A stretch of 64,000 nucleotides of DNA, taken from positions 61,374,944 through 61,438,943 of the forward strand of contig CM026552.1 in assembly GCA_015143295.1 (NCBI GenBank), read 5' to 3'. The notes under the pieces were generated by a model. The model had not been told where the DNA came from, searched no databases, and saw only the letters and a program-made list of their open reading frames with translations. Numbering within the stretch: the stretch's first letter is position 1; each line of letters opens with the position of its first letter. Of this stretch, positions 11,640-22,825 are shown one piece after another. The DNA comes from Tetracentron sinense (lineage: Eukaryota; Streptophyta; Magnoliopsida; Trochodendrales; Trochodendraceae). A program made the position numbers and the translations under genes.

Positions 11640-12351
11640 TTGGCCAAAGCATGACTCCCCTAGGTATTTGAACTGTGGAGGCGAGAGTGCCTAGTGCATT
11701 GGCAAATCTATTGTGGTTCTTAGACCTGTGACTGAAGGTGATTCTCCTGAACTGAGTGATCAATATGTTAAGGTAGGCTAGGTACGGGATTAGCTTTGCT
11801 TCTCGGATGGCCCAAGATTCATTTGCCTGGCAGATTACCAAAGATGAGTCACCGTAAATGTTTATCTCTTCAATCCCGATGCTAAGGGCTTCTTTCAGTC
11901 CGACTATGCACGCCTCATACTCCGCTTCGTTGTTCGAACTCCTGAATTTTAGTTTCACTGAGATAAGGAGGTGGGCTCCCTTAGGTGAGATTAGGACTAC
12001 TCCTACCCCGTGTCCATGACTGTTAGTGGCACCATCGAAATATAGCTCCCAACTGAGGTATTGTAGCTCTTCAGATTTTGTATATAGGATGGCTTCATCT
12101 GGAAACTGATCATGTACTGAAACATAGTCATGTGCTGGACTGTGGGCTAGGTGATCTGCAATTACCTGCCCCTTGATTGGCTTCTGAGTTATGTACGTGA
12201 TGTCAAATTCAGATAACATCATAAGCCATTGGGCTGTCCTCCTGGTAGTAGCTAGCTTTTCCAGTAAGTACTTGAGTGGGTCCATCCGGGAGATTAGGAT
12301 TGCCGGGTAAGAGAGCAGATAGTGCCGCTGACACTGAGTAGCCCAGAACAA
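11640..12351 (-). pseudogene. T1 RNase H tail plus second (archaeal-type) RNase H relic
   Basis: An open stretch of 242 codons. Its first third ends the ordinary RNase H and linker (MDPLKYLLEK, RRTAQWLMMLSEFDI, IKGQVIADHLA). From about residue 95 comes the archaeal-type RNase H: LYFDGATNSHG, NNEAEYEACIVGLKEAL, IYGDSSLVICQ and NRFANALGTLAS, carrying acidic residues in the expected D-E-D order. This second RNase H between the first RNase H and the integrase is diagnostic of the Tat/Ogre lineage. Confidence 0.88.
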
Positions 12352-13400
12352 TGCTAGACATTTTTTCTCGAGTGTACTATACCTCTCTTCATACTCTAGC
12401 AGGCGCTTACTGATGTAGTAGATGGCTTGCTCTGTTCTTCTTGTCTCATTATGTTATGCTAGGATGCACCCCATAGTGGTTTCTTGTACTGAGATGTAGA
12501 GTAGTAGTGGCGGTCCCGGTGTAGGGGGCACAAGTACTGGACGATGGAGAAGATACTTCTTTATTCTATCAAAGGCTTCCTGATACTCGTTTGTCCAGAC
12601 TGTAGGTACATTCTTTCAGAGAAGCTTGAAGATCGGCTCGTATATCGGAGTGAGCTGAGAGATGAATCAACTGATGTATTGAATTCTGCCCAGGAACCCA
12701 CAGATTTCCTTTCCAGTTTGGGGTGCTACCGTTTCGATGATAGCTTTGGTTTTAGTTAGATAGATCTCAATGCCTCTTTTGTTGACTATAAAGCCAAAGA
12801 GCTTTCCTGATGAGGCTCCAAAGACACATTTGGTCGGATTCAATCTTAGGCCAAACTCTCTGAGTCTGTCACACAGTTTCTTCAGGTCTTCAGAGTACTG
12901 CCTGGCAGTTGGTGATTTGACGATTATATCATCTATATAGATTTCAGCTGACTTGTGGATCATATCGTGGAACAGTGCGGTAATGTTTCTCTGGTAGGTT
13001 GCCCCTGCATTCTTGAGTTCGAAGGGCATGGCCTTGTAGCAGAATGTGCCCCAAGGTGTAATGAATGAATTTTTCTCCATGTCTTCTTCTGTCATTCTGA
13101 TCTTGTTGTATCCAGAGAAACCATCCATGAATGAGAGTGTCTAATGCCCTGTTGTATTATCGACCAGGATGTCAATATGCAGGAGAGGGAAATTTTCTTC
13201 AGGGCTTGCCTTGTTCAGATTTTGGTAGTCAATGCACATTTGGACCTTGCCATCCTTCTTCGGTACCGGTATGATGTTGGCTAGCCATTCAGGGTAGGTT
13301 GCTACTGCTAGGAAGCCTGCTTTGATCTGCTTCTCTACCTCTTCTTTGACCTCTGCTACTATGCGGGCCTCATCCGTCTCAGTTTCTAATTAACTGGTCT
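12352..13400 (-). pseudogene. T1 reverse transcriptase and RNase H relic
   Basis: Minus-strand words in order: EVEKQIKAGFLAVATYPEWL, MCIDYQNLNKASP, FMDGFSGYNKIRMTEEDMEK, TFCYKAMPFELKNAGATYQR, IYIDDIIVKS (the YIDD form of the catalytic YxDD), NPTKCVFGASSGKLFGF and GFLGRIQYIS. These match reverse transcriptases of Ogre-like elements. The RNase H follows at about 12600-12350. Broken in several places. Confidence 0.88.
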
Positions 13401-14151
13401 GATCTTGGGGTTCAGGGGTAGTCTGTGTACCATCAATGTTGGGTCTAAGCCGGGCATGTCTGCATATGACCAGATAAAGACGTCCCTTAGCTCTTCAAGA
13501 AGCTGATTATGTCTGTTCTCTGCTGCGGGCTCATGTTTGTGCCAATCTTGACAAGCTGGGGTTGTCTTCAGAATCGAGTTTTATGGTCTCAGTGTCCTAA
13601 ATGTTAGACTGTAGTATCCCTTCACTGTGCTCTAGCTGGTCCAAAATCTCTTGAGGCGGTTCCTCTTCCTGTTCTGAGTCATACTCAACTTCCGCAAGTT
13701 CAAGGAGGGTTTTATGGGTAGCCTTATCAGAGGTAATTTCATGGCAAATCATTTAGCTTAGTTTAGCATACTTTATGTTGTTTTTATTGGCTTCAGGATA
13801 CTAGACCTTTCAAGGGAAGAGTCCGTGTGATTTCATTATCAGCCAGATGAAATATTTTATGCAAAAAATGTTTTTGAGCCAAAATATCATATTTTCATTT
13901 GTAAAACAGATGGTTGTTGTTTACAAAATATTGACTTAATAAAAAACGAGGCTAATAGTGGCGTAGGAGGAGGAGAATGGTGCTTCGGTCACTGCTTGAT
14001 CGAACCAACCTGCCCTGTACTGTGCTTGCCTTGGCCTTGAATGGCCTCGATGGTTAGAGCCTCAATCCACCAATGGATCAGTGGTTGGTGACTGAATGAT
14101 TCCTCGGCATTGTTCGAGAGAGTGCAGACCTGCTCTCCCTCTGGATCTTCC
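13401..14151 (-). other. T1 protease-to-reverse-transcriptase interval (family intron position)
   Basis: Ogre-type elements are known to carry a spliced intron between protease and reverse transcriptase. This interval and the matching part of T2 (about 47405-47712) hold AT-rich non-coding sequence at that place, followed by an acidic coding segment (about 13750-13400; EVEYDSEQEEEPPQEIL) before the reverse transcriptase. The solo LTR has landed immediately upstream. I did not fix the splice sites. Confidence 0.55.
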
Positions 14152-14365
14152 TGTAGCACCCCGGACTTTTTCATCTTTAATGAATGGCACTCTCGTAGCT
14201 AATTGGCCGTTTCGTAGTGAAATTAATAAATAAAGGAGAAATCGGAAATTTTGAAACGTCTGAAATGTGAGTTTTCGAGAGACGAATCCAACGCAAGTTG
14301 AATCGTCGAAATCGGACGAGCGAGTCAAAAGATATGGTCAAAACAATCCAGACATACAGAGAACC

Positions 14366-14552
14366 AATCGCTCGGTCCAGTAAGCGATCGATCGGTCCAA
14401 AACCGATCGATCGGTAGCTATCGCACGGTCAAAACTTTTGTATGGGAAAATTTTCCAGAGAGTTGATTTTTGACCGAGATCTCGGTCAATCAACCGATCG
14501 CTCGGTAGGCAACCGATCGATCGGTCATAACTACCGATCGCTCGGTCTTCGT
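14366..14552. repeat. GATCGATC palindrome cluster in solo LTR
   Basis: About eight variants of ACCGATCGATCGGT in 190 bp, including the perfect 16-bp palindrome GACCGAGATCTCGGTC. Same relative position (about 215 bp from the LTR 5' end) as the cluster at 6493-6679. Confidence 0.9.
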
Positions 14553-15523
14553 GTTTTTCAGAATTTTCATTAAGGGCTTTTTCGTCTTTTGGGGTTTAAA
14601 CCCTTACCCATAAGGGCTTGCCCGAGCCTTTAGGGCTTCATTCACAGCACTTAAGGGATTTTGAGAGATAGAGAGAAAGGAGAAGGGGATTTGCAACTAG
14701 GGTTCTCCATTGGAGAAGGAATCAAAGGGGTTTAAGAACCCTAGCTCACCCAACTCGTTTTGCTTCAAGTTCAAGGCTCAAGCTCGTGTGGGGTTCCCTT
14801 CTCAAGCTAGGCCAGCACTCTCTACGGTATTTTCAAGAGGGTTTCCTACCCAATCAAGTATAGTTTGAGTAAGGGCTTTCTTCTTCCGAGTTGGAGTTTA
14901 AATCAAGGTCTACACCAAGATCAAGCTTCGATTCAAGGTTAGTACACTCTACTAACTTTCTTTAGCAATAATCTAGTTTTTCCCCTTTGACATTATGATG
15001 TTGGTCTTGTATCTTCCCTTACTTGAAATGTGCTATACTTCCTAAACCTAAACAAGATAAATGTGAACGTGGGGATGTATGTATGAATGGTGGATGTAGA
15101 GGCGATTGGATGCCGTTGGACGTGGTGAAATGTGGGTATGGAAAATGGTGGAAGGGCACTCTATGAATAATGAACATACTTGGATGTTGTGTTGGAAATT
15201 TATGCGCTAAAAAGGGGAAATAAAACTACTAAAATGTTGCACACCGGATGTTTGATAATATGCCTAAACCAAGAATAAATGAAATCGATAAAGGAAATGG
15301 ATGTAAGCTTTATGTAATTATTCTTGTAAATGATGATTTGACCAAATTCCATGTTGATCACCTAAATGCTTACATGTTATACTATGAATTGAAATATGAT
15401 GCGATATCCCTCTTGTTACACGTGTCCCCATGAATGTCACTATTGACACGCACACGAGTACACATGCATGCATGAAACCGGGTTTTCCAAGATTGTATTT
15501 ATACATGTTGAATCAACAACAAA

Positions 15524-15800
15524 ACAAGAACATGACAAGGAGGTTGGTAGCCCAAGGAAGGGTGCTAGCCTCTGGCTCACAAGAGAAATGAAACAAGAAC
15601 ATGACAAGGAGGTTGGTAGCCCAAGGAAGGGTGCTAGCCTCTGGCTCACAAGAGAAATGAAACAAGAACATGACAAGGAGGTTGGTAGCCCAAGGAAGGG
15701 TGCTAGCCTCTGGCTCACAAGAGAAATGGAACAAGAACATGACAAGGAGGTTGGTAGCCTAAGGAAGGATGCTAGCCTCTGGCTCACAAGTATACAAGTC
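15524..15800 (+). repeat. 69-bp tandem array, 4 copies, in solo LTR
   Basis: Units with AACATGACAAGGAGGTTGGT recur every 69 bp. It is the inverted counterpart of 5244-5522 with the same copy number, so the array was already four units long in the common ancestor. Confidence 0.94.
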
Positions 15801-16490
15801 AAGAACAAATCAAGACATGAAATACAAGACAAGACACGACACACATACATGATTTGACCGAGACACGAAAAAGGTTTCCGAGACATGAGTTTTACCGAGG
15901 TTTTTGCATTCATACACGCATGTCAAGATATGGCTATGTATCTTATGCTTTCACTATTGCTTTAAATTAATATCTTGTATTGCTCACTGTTGTTATGCTT
16001 TCGCTATTGTTATGGTTAGCTAGTAGTTTGTACTCGCTGAGTATTCCATGCTCAGCCGTACTTTTATGTCGGCAGGTACTGTGGATGTCCTCGACCCCGA
16101 GCCTTGGGTCGAGGAGGAGTATGTAGAGGAGAGGGAGCCACCTATCCCATGGCAGTCTCTGGAGGATGGGGACTTGGAGGTGTGGCCATACCTCGACCAC
16201 TGTTGAGAGGAGAGGGTTAGAGAGTTCCTTTTGTATTTTGATAGGTGGGCATGTCCACCTTTACTTTGATTGTATTTGGTATATGTTAACTTGGAATACT
16301 ATTTGGAGTTATAGAAGAAAAGAAAAAGTTGGCTTATGCTTCCGCACTTATGTTTAGTTTCCGCGCTCTAATTATCATTGTATTATATTATGTTTAGCCT
16401 CTTGCATTACCAGATGGTTTGACAGGTGCACGTAGTCACCTCTAAAGTATCCCTTAACTCCTAAGGGGTATTTTGGGGTGCGACACTTCC

Positions 16491-17335
16491 GTTTCTGCGG
16501 TGTCTTCGATAGTCAACTCATCGAACATTTGTGCCATGCTAAATACTTCTGGATTTGGAATCCCTAAAGACTTGTCACTAGGGTGGGGATTTGAAGTTTT
16601 TACAACTGGTGCAAGAGGGGTATCGAGGTAGGCTTTGAATGCCCCTATCGGGAGGTTACAGAGATGTGGGTTCAGGGCTCTGGTTTCGCCAACCGATTGT
16701 TCTTCTTTGTGAGCTTTAAGAGATAATCCTCAAACTTGGGTTTGTACCCCAATCTGAATGGTGGTGTGTAGCGAGGAGGTGTGTATCTCTTTTTCATTCC
16801 CTGGTTTTTGGCTCTCAGGCCTGATCCTAGTTGGTAATTCATCTTGGCTATTATCTTGACAAATGATAGTACTATTTGCTTGCCTTGCTCTTCTATTTGG
16901 GTGATAGAACTGACCTACTTAAACTGGTATATCATGAAGGCTACACCTTACCCCAGCTCTTGGATGTCCCTGAAGGAAGTCGCCAACTCCTCTAATGGGA
17001 TCACGGCTAAGTGGTCGTCCTGGATAAACTTGAGTCCCTGATGGAAAGAGGAGGGAATGACTTTGGTCATGTGGATCCACAGCCTCCCAAGGAGCAAGGT
17101 GAATGATGCTAGCACATTCACGACTTGGAAGTTGGTAGTGAACTGAGTAGGTCCGACCCTGATGGTCAAGTCAATGTCACCCATGTTCTACCTGGTTGAG
17201 TTGTCAAATGTCCTGATGGTCATTGGTCTCTTCTTCACTTAGCGGAGGTCTATACCTAGGATTTTCCGTATTGACAAAGTGCAGACGTTTAGGTTGAGCT
17301 GTTGTCGATTAGCACTGATGATAAGGTTTCATCTA
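16491..17335 (-). pseudogene. T1 protease relic and downstream linker
   Basis: The minus strand from about 17330 reads as the Tat-type retropepsin: LSSVLIDNSST near the active site, then TIRTFDNSTR-like, MGDIDLTIRVGPTQFTTNFQ, VVNVLASFTLLLGRLWIH, VIPSSFHQGLKFI. The remainder to 16491 is a linker (for example MNYQLGSGLR and NQGMKKRYTPPRYTPP-like words). T2 holds the homologous region at 46420-47300. The enzyme would cut the polyprotein. Broken. Confidence 0.8.
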
Positions 17336-19544
17336 TGCACTGAACTGCATTGTGTAGAGCCCGGGTATGATCCTTGTCGCTATCCGATATTTCCTCCTCT
17401 GTGAAGGAGATGATTCTGGATTCAAGTACTTGCCCTACCATGTGTACCATGTGTCCCAGTTTCTCGGGCGTGATGTCTGGTGTTGCATGAGCATTGTTAA
17501 ATACCTGAAGCAGTTGTTTCCTGTGATGCTCGGATGTCAAGAGAAGACCCAAGATAGAGATCTGTGCGGGAGTTTTGCTCAACTGTTGTGTAATGTTGAA
17601 CTCTTTTGCCTTTTCTAAGATTTTCAATAAAACTAATGAGTCTACTGCTTCCTTTTCTAGGTCTACTACCTCTACTTTCTCTCTCTCTATTCTCTTCGAC
17701 TTTGCCAGTTCAGTCACTAGAGGTTGGTACACCCGGCCAGATAGGGTGAGGTAGGCTATACTCTTACTCTCAAGGATAAGAGAGTGAAGAGCATGTACTC
17801 GGTCGAGGTTGAAAAGCAGAGATGGGATGTAAAGGATCCGGATGGGGCCTGTAGAGGTGGAGGCTTGAGTTGGGGCCGTGGGACAGTTTGCTGGGCAAGG
17901 GATGGTGTAGATGATTTGTTCTTTGACTGGCTCAAGGACAGGGATCTGTACCTTTGGCAAGATAGCTTGTATGTTTGACTGGGGAAATGAGATTGTAACA
18001 AGACGTTGGTAAGAAGGCCTGATAATACCATCATCCACTTCAGGTATGCTGGGTCTTAGCTGCCCTGCCCTGGGCTCTTCCCACTCAATAAAATTGACTT
18101 GGTTGTTATGTGGGGGTAGTAACACCTGGTTGATACTGGTGTTCCTAGGGGCCAGTTCAACCTTTCCCTCATCCAAAAGATCTTGGATGGCATACTTCAG
18201 ATCAATGCAATAATTAGTAGCATGGCCTGGGCCTTGGTGAAAGGGGCAGTGGTGATCGGCTCAGTAATTCTTGTTCTGTTTGTCAGGTGGTAAGAGAGGG
18301 GTAGGACCTCTCAAGGTGAGAAGACCCTGCTTGGTCAAGAAGTCCAATAACTGGCTAAAAGTGTATAGAAGAGGGATGAAGTTTTTGGGGGGATGGTTAT
18401 GCCCCTGGTTTTGTCTGACTGGCCGGGTGTTTTTGGGTGTTGACTGAGTTTGAGTGGCTGGAGCCGGTAATCTGATAGGTGTTGCAGCATCCACCATCTG
18501 AACATCTTCCTTTCTTCTCTGGTCCTGGGGACCACTGTTTCTGCATACTAGTGCCATTGTTCTGGGGGAAGCAAGCCCTAGACTGGAGTGAATGGCACCG
18601 CTTTGGATGACTGTCTCGATACGGGCACCAGTCTTGACGATGGTGTCGAAGTCTACGACTAGTAGGGTTACCATCAAAGTTAAGTAGGGCTGCTTCAAGG
18701 TGCCCATAAATATGTTCACTAACTCCTCCTTAGGGATCAGAGTAGATATCTTTGCTACCATCTCCCTCCAACGGGTAGCATATTCCAGGAAGGACTCATT
18801 ATTACGTTGGCACATTTGTTCCAATTGATTTCGCTGAGGCTGAAGCTCTTGGTTCAATAATTATTGCTCCATAAAGCTGTCCATGGCGTCCTGTCAAGTC
18901 TTGATTCATTGCTTGTCAACCGACATCCACCAAATAAGGGCTGCCTCCTTCAGACTATTCTGAAAATACTGAATGAGCAGAGGTTGGTTCTTGTTATGCA
19001 TGAGCATGTCCCCCAGATACAGTTGCAGGTGTTGCTTTAGGTAGCTTGTGCCATCATATTTATCAAAGTCTGGTACTTTTAACCTTGGGGGAACAGCATC
19101 TCCAGATGAGAATGTCAGATCCTTAAGAGACAAACTAGAGCTGGCAGATGCTCCCTTCATGTGTCTCATCTCCTCTTTCATCTGCTTGATCTCCTCGTGC
19201 TGGTCCCTGAGGGAGGGAGTAGGGTTTGAAGATAACGGTCGGTACTGATTGACGTGAGAATTTTTTGGTTGCTCGTCATACTGATCATATTCTGCTTTTC
19301 CCCCGCCTGGTATGCGCACAGGGTTACGAATGATGATAGGGATAGGCTAATGTGGCTCTAGATGAGGCTGTTCAGAGGTTTCCCCTGTAGGGTTTCGGAT
19401 GGGTGGGTCATCGGTTTGGATACTAATAAGAATCTTCAAGGATTCTAGAATGCTATCTAACTTAGCTTGCATGGCTATGATGTCCCTGTCATGAGACTAT
19501 AGGATCTCACTAGTTCTCTGATGCTGGTCAGAAGGTTCTGCCAT
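17336..19544 (-). pseudogene. T1 gag relic (Tat/Ogre type)
   Basis: The start at 19544 gives MAEPSDQHQRTSEIL, matched by MAEPTDQHQ at 44264 in T2. Next come a glutamate-rich coiled-coil segment (HEEIKQMKEEMRHMK), the gag core (LKVPDFDKYDGTSYLKQHLQLYLGDML, ALIWWMSVD, LEQMCQRNNESFLEYATRWREM) and a zinc-binding segment around 18240 (HHCPFHQGPGHATNYC) of the unusual Cys-His spacing seen in this lineage. A long C-terminal extension (ELAPRNTSINQV, ISILGLLLTSEHHRKQLL) leads into the protease. Heavily broken. Confidence 0.86.
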
Positions 19545-19809
19545 GGATTCTAACTGGCTCTCTATAGAGGCTGTGCTGTATGTCTCTTCCATGACTGGCA
19601 CTTCCGTTAGAACTGGGTCTACAGTTGCTGCTTCTAAGAGAATTGCAGTCATAGAGCAAGTCATGGGTCGGCTCATACAACTGAAAAGAATGCAAAGGCT
19701 AAACATGAATATGCAGGATGCCAGGAAGAAGATGCAAGAAAAGGATTTTTCATTGATGCATGCAAAGTGAGTACAGGATTGTGTAACTCAAAAAGGAAAA
19801 AGACTCGAT

Positions 19810-21503
19810 CTTAGGCAGGTCCATTATGGATAACAAACTCAAATGGTCAGGTACACCGTTAAGGTCCATGATTTGCTGTTAAAGGGATGTGACCTCAACT
19901 TCCATGTTGTCAATTGCCTTAGTAGCATTGACCATTCGATATCCAAATTGTCAGATCCGGGAGGTCATCTCAACCTTTGCACTGTCAAGCTGCTCTTGGT
20001 AGAAGTGCAACTGGGCCTTGATGATAGCTATTTCTCTAGCGTCACCTCTGCGTCTCTTCTAGAGAACTTGGACTGTTTGCTCAAGATGCTCGACCTACCC
20101 CTGCATAGCTTGAAGTTCATGGTTCCGCTCCACTTCCTGCTGCCTGAAAGCTTGTTGGACCTTCTATAGCCTTCTTTCCTTCTACTGGATCTGAAGCTGT
20201 CTCTCCAGGAAGATCTCTCCAGGGAACCACCATTTCAGCTATGGGTATGGTTCCTCTTGATGGAGCTGAAACGGGTCTGGGCAGTTCCCTTGGTGTGGGC
20301 CTATTGGATAGAATGCCAAGATTTCCACCCATAGTTGGTATGCTGAATAAGTTGGTGGTCCTGATGTAACCACAAAGTCTGGCCATTACTCTCTTCTGGA
20401 GCTTCGCCAAACTAACTGGAAGCATCGACTGAGACTGTCGGAGTGCACTGTGAAGCTGACATAATCATTTTCCTCTCGGTCTATCATTAGGATACGTTAA
20501 GGGAGTCCAAACTGATGAAGAACTTGGAGTGGTGCATAAACCTCAAATGAGGCAATTAGACCGGCGAGGATCATGCATCGTTTTCTAGTTATAACGACAC
20601 GAGGTAGCTTTTTCAGGACTAACCACTCACATTACCATATGATCTCCTCCTCTAATAGGGTTTCGAGAAGTTGGTAGAGCGTTCTCACGTCTGTAGACAG
20701 TATCTTGCCTGATTCTGAGGAATCATCCTGGGTAGATTGTATGCCTCACGGAGATCGACAGGTACTGGGATGATTGTAGGCAGATGTCCTACCAACCATA
20801 GATGTAAGAGTGGTGCACTAGTATAGAAGATGCCCTTTCTGTTGTCCGCTGCTAAGTTGAGAGACTTGAGAAGCTATGTAAGAATGATGGGTACAACTGC
20901 TCCGGAGCTGTACATGTCTTCGATGATCCCTACCAGTACTGGCTCGGCGAGGGAGCGGCACTTCGGGAATACCAGCTAAGATAGCTATCAATGCAAAGGC
21001 GTTGAGACCGGGAAGTTCAACTACTATGGTGTCAGGGTTCCACTTGTGTTTGTACTAATTTTCTAAATACTCTATGGATATCCGATCGAAAGAGCTGTTA
21101 GGATCATGCTGCAAGCAGGTAGACTTGATATGCAAGAACCTTGTTAGGTCTGCCTGATATGTTGTCTTGTAGCATAGTACTATGACTCGCCGTCAATGTT
21201 TAAACCCAGAATGCGTTGAAACTCTTCCAATGTTAGACACAATTCATTCTTACCAAAATGGAACACCATATGTGATGGGTTCCAACACTGGATAACAGCA
21301 TTTAGGAGGCGCGGGTCTGGTTTAACCATGGACAGGTCTAAGATGGACCCGATTTTGTAGTACTGAGCCCAAGCAAGACGCTGACTCAGAGTGAAGGCCT
21401 CAATTGATTCCCAAAGGTTGTCGTCACATACCACCTGAGATGTCAAATATATATACCATGGCGGTTGACCAATTGACTGAACAATCCCTGAAGGACCTGC
21501 CAT
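19810..21503 (-). pseudogene. T1 extra ORF1 upstream of gag (plant mobile domain / DUF7745-like)
   Basis: The start at 21503 reads MAGPSGIVQSIGQPPWYIYL. It continues WAQYYKIGSILDLSMVKPD, NAVIQCWNPSHMVFHFGKNE and LCLTLEEFQRILGLNIDGES. The word pattern CWNP....F.FG...L..TLEE matches the DUF7745 / plant-mobile-domain type ORF carried before gag by Ogre-like elements. Later parts (about 20430-19810) hold a proline-rich stretch and a coiled-coil tail. Function in the element is not known. T2 carries the same ORF at 42266-43950. Broken. Confidence 0.72.
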
Positions 21504-22392
21504 CTACCTAGATAATGACCGACTCTATGTGAGTGTACTGTGTATGTAAATGAAAAATATAAAATGATGATTGTATTTATTTATTTTTCTTGATTTTGAT
21601 TGGGTGTGACAAGGCACATGTGATCCGATAGGGCAGACGGACGAAGGTCCGACATGCTTTACCCGGGTTGTTGGAAATTGAGAGCCTATCAGGTCAAGGT
21701 TGGGGATAGGTCTTATAAAGACCTGTCTGCCTAGGTTTTGAACCCCATATACTATGTCGGGATGCAGGGTTGGATGTGTTTTATTACAAGCGCAGGTTTG
21801 GCTCATTACATGCCCCTGGATGAGTGCTTATCAAGGTAGAATGTGCCTGCCTTGATAGTCAACCATGATTAGCAACAGGTATAAGGTACAAGCAGGTTGG
21901 AGTTTAGAGTAACCCTCCCGAGATGGGCTGTTTGTAGACTATACTCTACCCTAGTCTATATGTATGAATACTGGCTTAATGCAAGTGTGTTCCTAGAAGG
22001 ATGGGAGGTTACTTAACACCGTATATACGACTCTCTAGTATAGAATATACATGAAAAAGGATAATTGGTATAAGCAAAAGCGTTCAGAATCCTTCCTTGA
22101 GGGTAATCACCCACCAGGCGTAATTCCGTGTACCTCCAAGACTTTTAAGCTTCTGACACTGATGATGATCATCCACCAACCGTAAGCGTAATAAGTCTAT
22201 CTATAAGGTTTAATAGGACATTATACTACTATGATATGAAATGATATGCATAGTACACAAAACACCCAAGAGATGAAAGACTTAGTATTAAGTTAAATAC
22301 TTAGGCATTTGAACAAGTATAACTTTGATTGGCTTAAACCTAGGTTCTGGGTTGAACCTTAGGTTAAAACTCCACAGCAGAGTCACTAGAGC
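21504..22392 (-). promoter_or_regulatory. T1 5' leader with primer-binding site
   Basis: The minus strand at 22388-22370 reads TAGTGACTCTGCTGTGGAG, aligned with TAGCGACTTTGCTGGGG in T2 and TGGCGACTTTGTTGGGGAC in T3, each three to four bases after the LTR end. This is the position of the tRNA primer site; I did not identify the tRNA with certainty. The remaining leader (about 850 bp) shows no gene. Confidence 0.7.
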
Positions 22393-22825
22393 TGTGAGCA
22401 CGGGATTTCGCATCACAAAATGTGGTTTAGAGTCGTCACCTATTAATTCAGAAGGGATAAGTCACTGGGTTGTGGATTCTTGGTCTACGAGAGAGATCTA
22501 GGTAAAAGATTCGGTTAAGTCCGGGGAAGATATTAGGTACTCCGAAACTTTCATTTTACAATGGTTTCCTATTCCCTAGGTGTAAGCCAAATTCAAGTCA
22601 TAGTTTGTTCAAATGCCTAAGTGTTTATAGTAATACTAATCCATGAAAGAGAAAGCTAACTAGGGTTGAACCTGGGTTGGGTTGCCTACATACTCACAAG
22701 GGTGAGATCAGACTGAGCATAGTTCTAGCACATTGGGCTGTACCAAGGCTAGGAGGTATGTGTGTGTACCAAGGGTGGCTAATGGTCTAATACGGAGATT
22801 AGGGTTTGGTTGACCGGGTTGGTCA
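22393..22825 (-). repeat. T1 5' LTR, inner piece
   Basis: The minus-strand 3' end of the LTR (..GTGCTCACA at 22393) next to the primer-binding site. It carries words shared with the T2 LTR, such as GTAGGCAACCCAACCCAGGTT (inverse of 22670-22690). Interrupted at 22825 by the SIRE element; the outer piece resumes at 33756. Confidence 0.83.

Larger units (their letters stand above)
14152..16485 (+). repeat. Solo LTR of the Tekay-A family with 5-bp target duplication CTTCC
   Basis: Starts TGTAGCACCCCGGAC and ends GGGGTGCGACA, 2334 bp, plus orientation. CTTCC occurs directly before (14147-14151) and after (16486-16490), so this is an insertion followed by loss of the internal part, usually explained by recombination between the two LTRs of one copy. 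It contains the GATCGATC palindrome cluster at 14366-14552 and the four-unit 69-bp array at 15524-15800. By eye it is roughly 95-97% like the LTR at 4548-6890. It interrupts T1. Confidence 0.95.
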
